Below, piece after piece: positions 56,206 through 56,262 of a DNA stretch of 56,262 nucleotides (within the stretch, counting starts at the first letter, position 1; every line of letters begins with the position of its first letter). Position numbers and translations under genes: made by a program. The DNA comes from Variovorax sp. Root318D1. GTDB lineage: Bacteria > Pseudomonadota > Gammaproteobacteria > Burkholderiales > Burkholderiaceae_C. The stretch is from positions 1 through 56,262 of the forward strand of contig NZ_LMCQ01000008.1 of assembly GCF_001424835.1 (NCBI RefSeq), given 5' to 3'. Below the pieces are notes generated by a model. It saw only the letters and a list, made by a program, of their open reading frames with translations, searched no databases and was not told where the DNA came from.

Positions 56206-56262
56206 AGGGGCGCCTCCGTTCTCTGAGAGCCGGCCATGGCCCGGCAGTTGCCCCCTCTCCCC
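56202..56262 (-). CDS. Possible C-terminal end of upstream ABC gene (partial)
   Basis: A frame open to the window edge ends at TGA overlapping the livF ATG (ATGA), with residues ...GPCRAMAGSQRTEAPL-like ending in AMAGSQRTEAPL. LivG or LivM would be expected here, but 20 codons do not show any diagnostic motif, and the frame may be chance. Confidence 0.25.

Overview
The window is a 56 kb, GC-rich, densely coding chromosomal segment from a betaproteobacterium. A Comamonadaceae member close to Variovorax is the best guess. This rests on the tmRNA tag ANDERFALAA, the order gyrA-serC-pheA-tyrA-aroA/cmk-rpsA-ihfB-lapA-lapB, the fused AroA-Cmk protein, and many TRAP/LIV-type transport and molybdenum-hydroxylase genes. 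The taxon is inferred from gene content, not from a database search. I see no insertion sequence, prophage, CRISPR array, tRNA or rRNA.

Left part (1-18,050): the tail of an aldehyde dehydrogenase; xth with a TonB-like lipoprotein; the nitrogen-control block glnA / small periplasmic protein / ntrB / ntrC, with a convincing sigma-54 promoter and an NtrC-like site in front of glnA; a minus-strand run of five genes (YncE-like propeller, polysaccharide deacetylase, sterol desaturase-like hydroxylase, EI24 membrane protein, molybdopterin-binding protein); rsuA next to a dispersed intergenic repeat; ggt; a methyltransferase with a PKMT-type C-terminus; ssrA (tmRNA); gph-ubiG; and an OmpA-type peptidoglycan-binding protein.

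Middle part (18,270-40,770, all plus strand): gyrA and a tightly packed serine/aromatic amino-acid biosynthesis block (serC, pheA, tyrA, aroA-cmk), rpsA, ihfB, the LPS-assembly control pair lapA-lapB, a ComEA-like secreted HhH protein, a TRAP transporter (dctPQM) with its own sigma-54-type promoter and upstream inverted repeat, crcB, and a six-gene Mrp/Pha cation/proton antiporter operon whose A and B subunits are fused.

Right part (40,785-56,262, mostly minus strand): a complete form-II CO-dehydrogenase-like molybdenum hydroxylase cluster (coxS-L-M-D-E-G-xdhC) read divergently from an AcoR-like regulator that lacks the AAA+ domain. The divergent promoter region holds three perfect inverted repeats. 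Beyond the regulator lie an NTF2-like protein, a tungstate/molybdate-type ABC transporter (tupBCA), an M81 (MlrC) peptidase, an M20-type amidohydrolase and a LIV-type ABC ATPase. One reading is a catabolic island: a LIV-type importer brings in an amide, ureide or heterocyclic compound, two hydrolases open it, and a molybdenum (or tungsten) hydroxylase supplied by its own oxyanion importer oxidises a related substrate. The substrate cannot be told from sequence, but the AYRGAGR active-site loop argues against true CO dehydrogenase. This cluster is the best candidate for unexplored biochemistry here. The rest is largely conserved core genome with a few unusual details: Gln at GyrA position 83, an atypical deacetylase metal motif, and a 15-base leader element shared by glnA and ggt.
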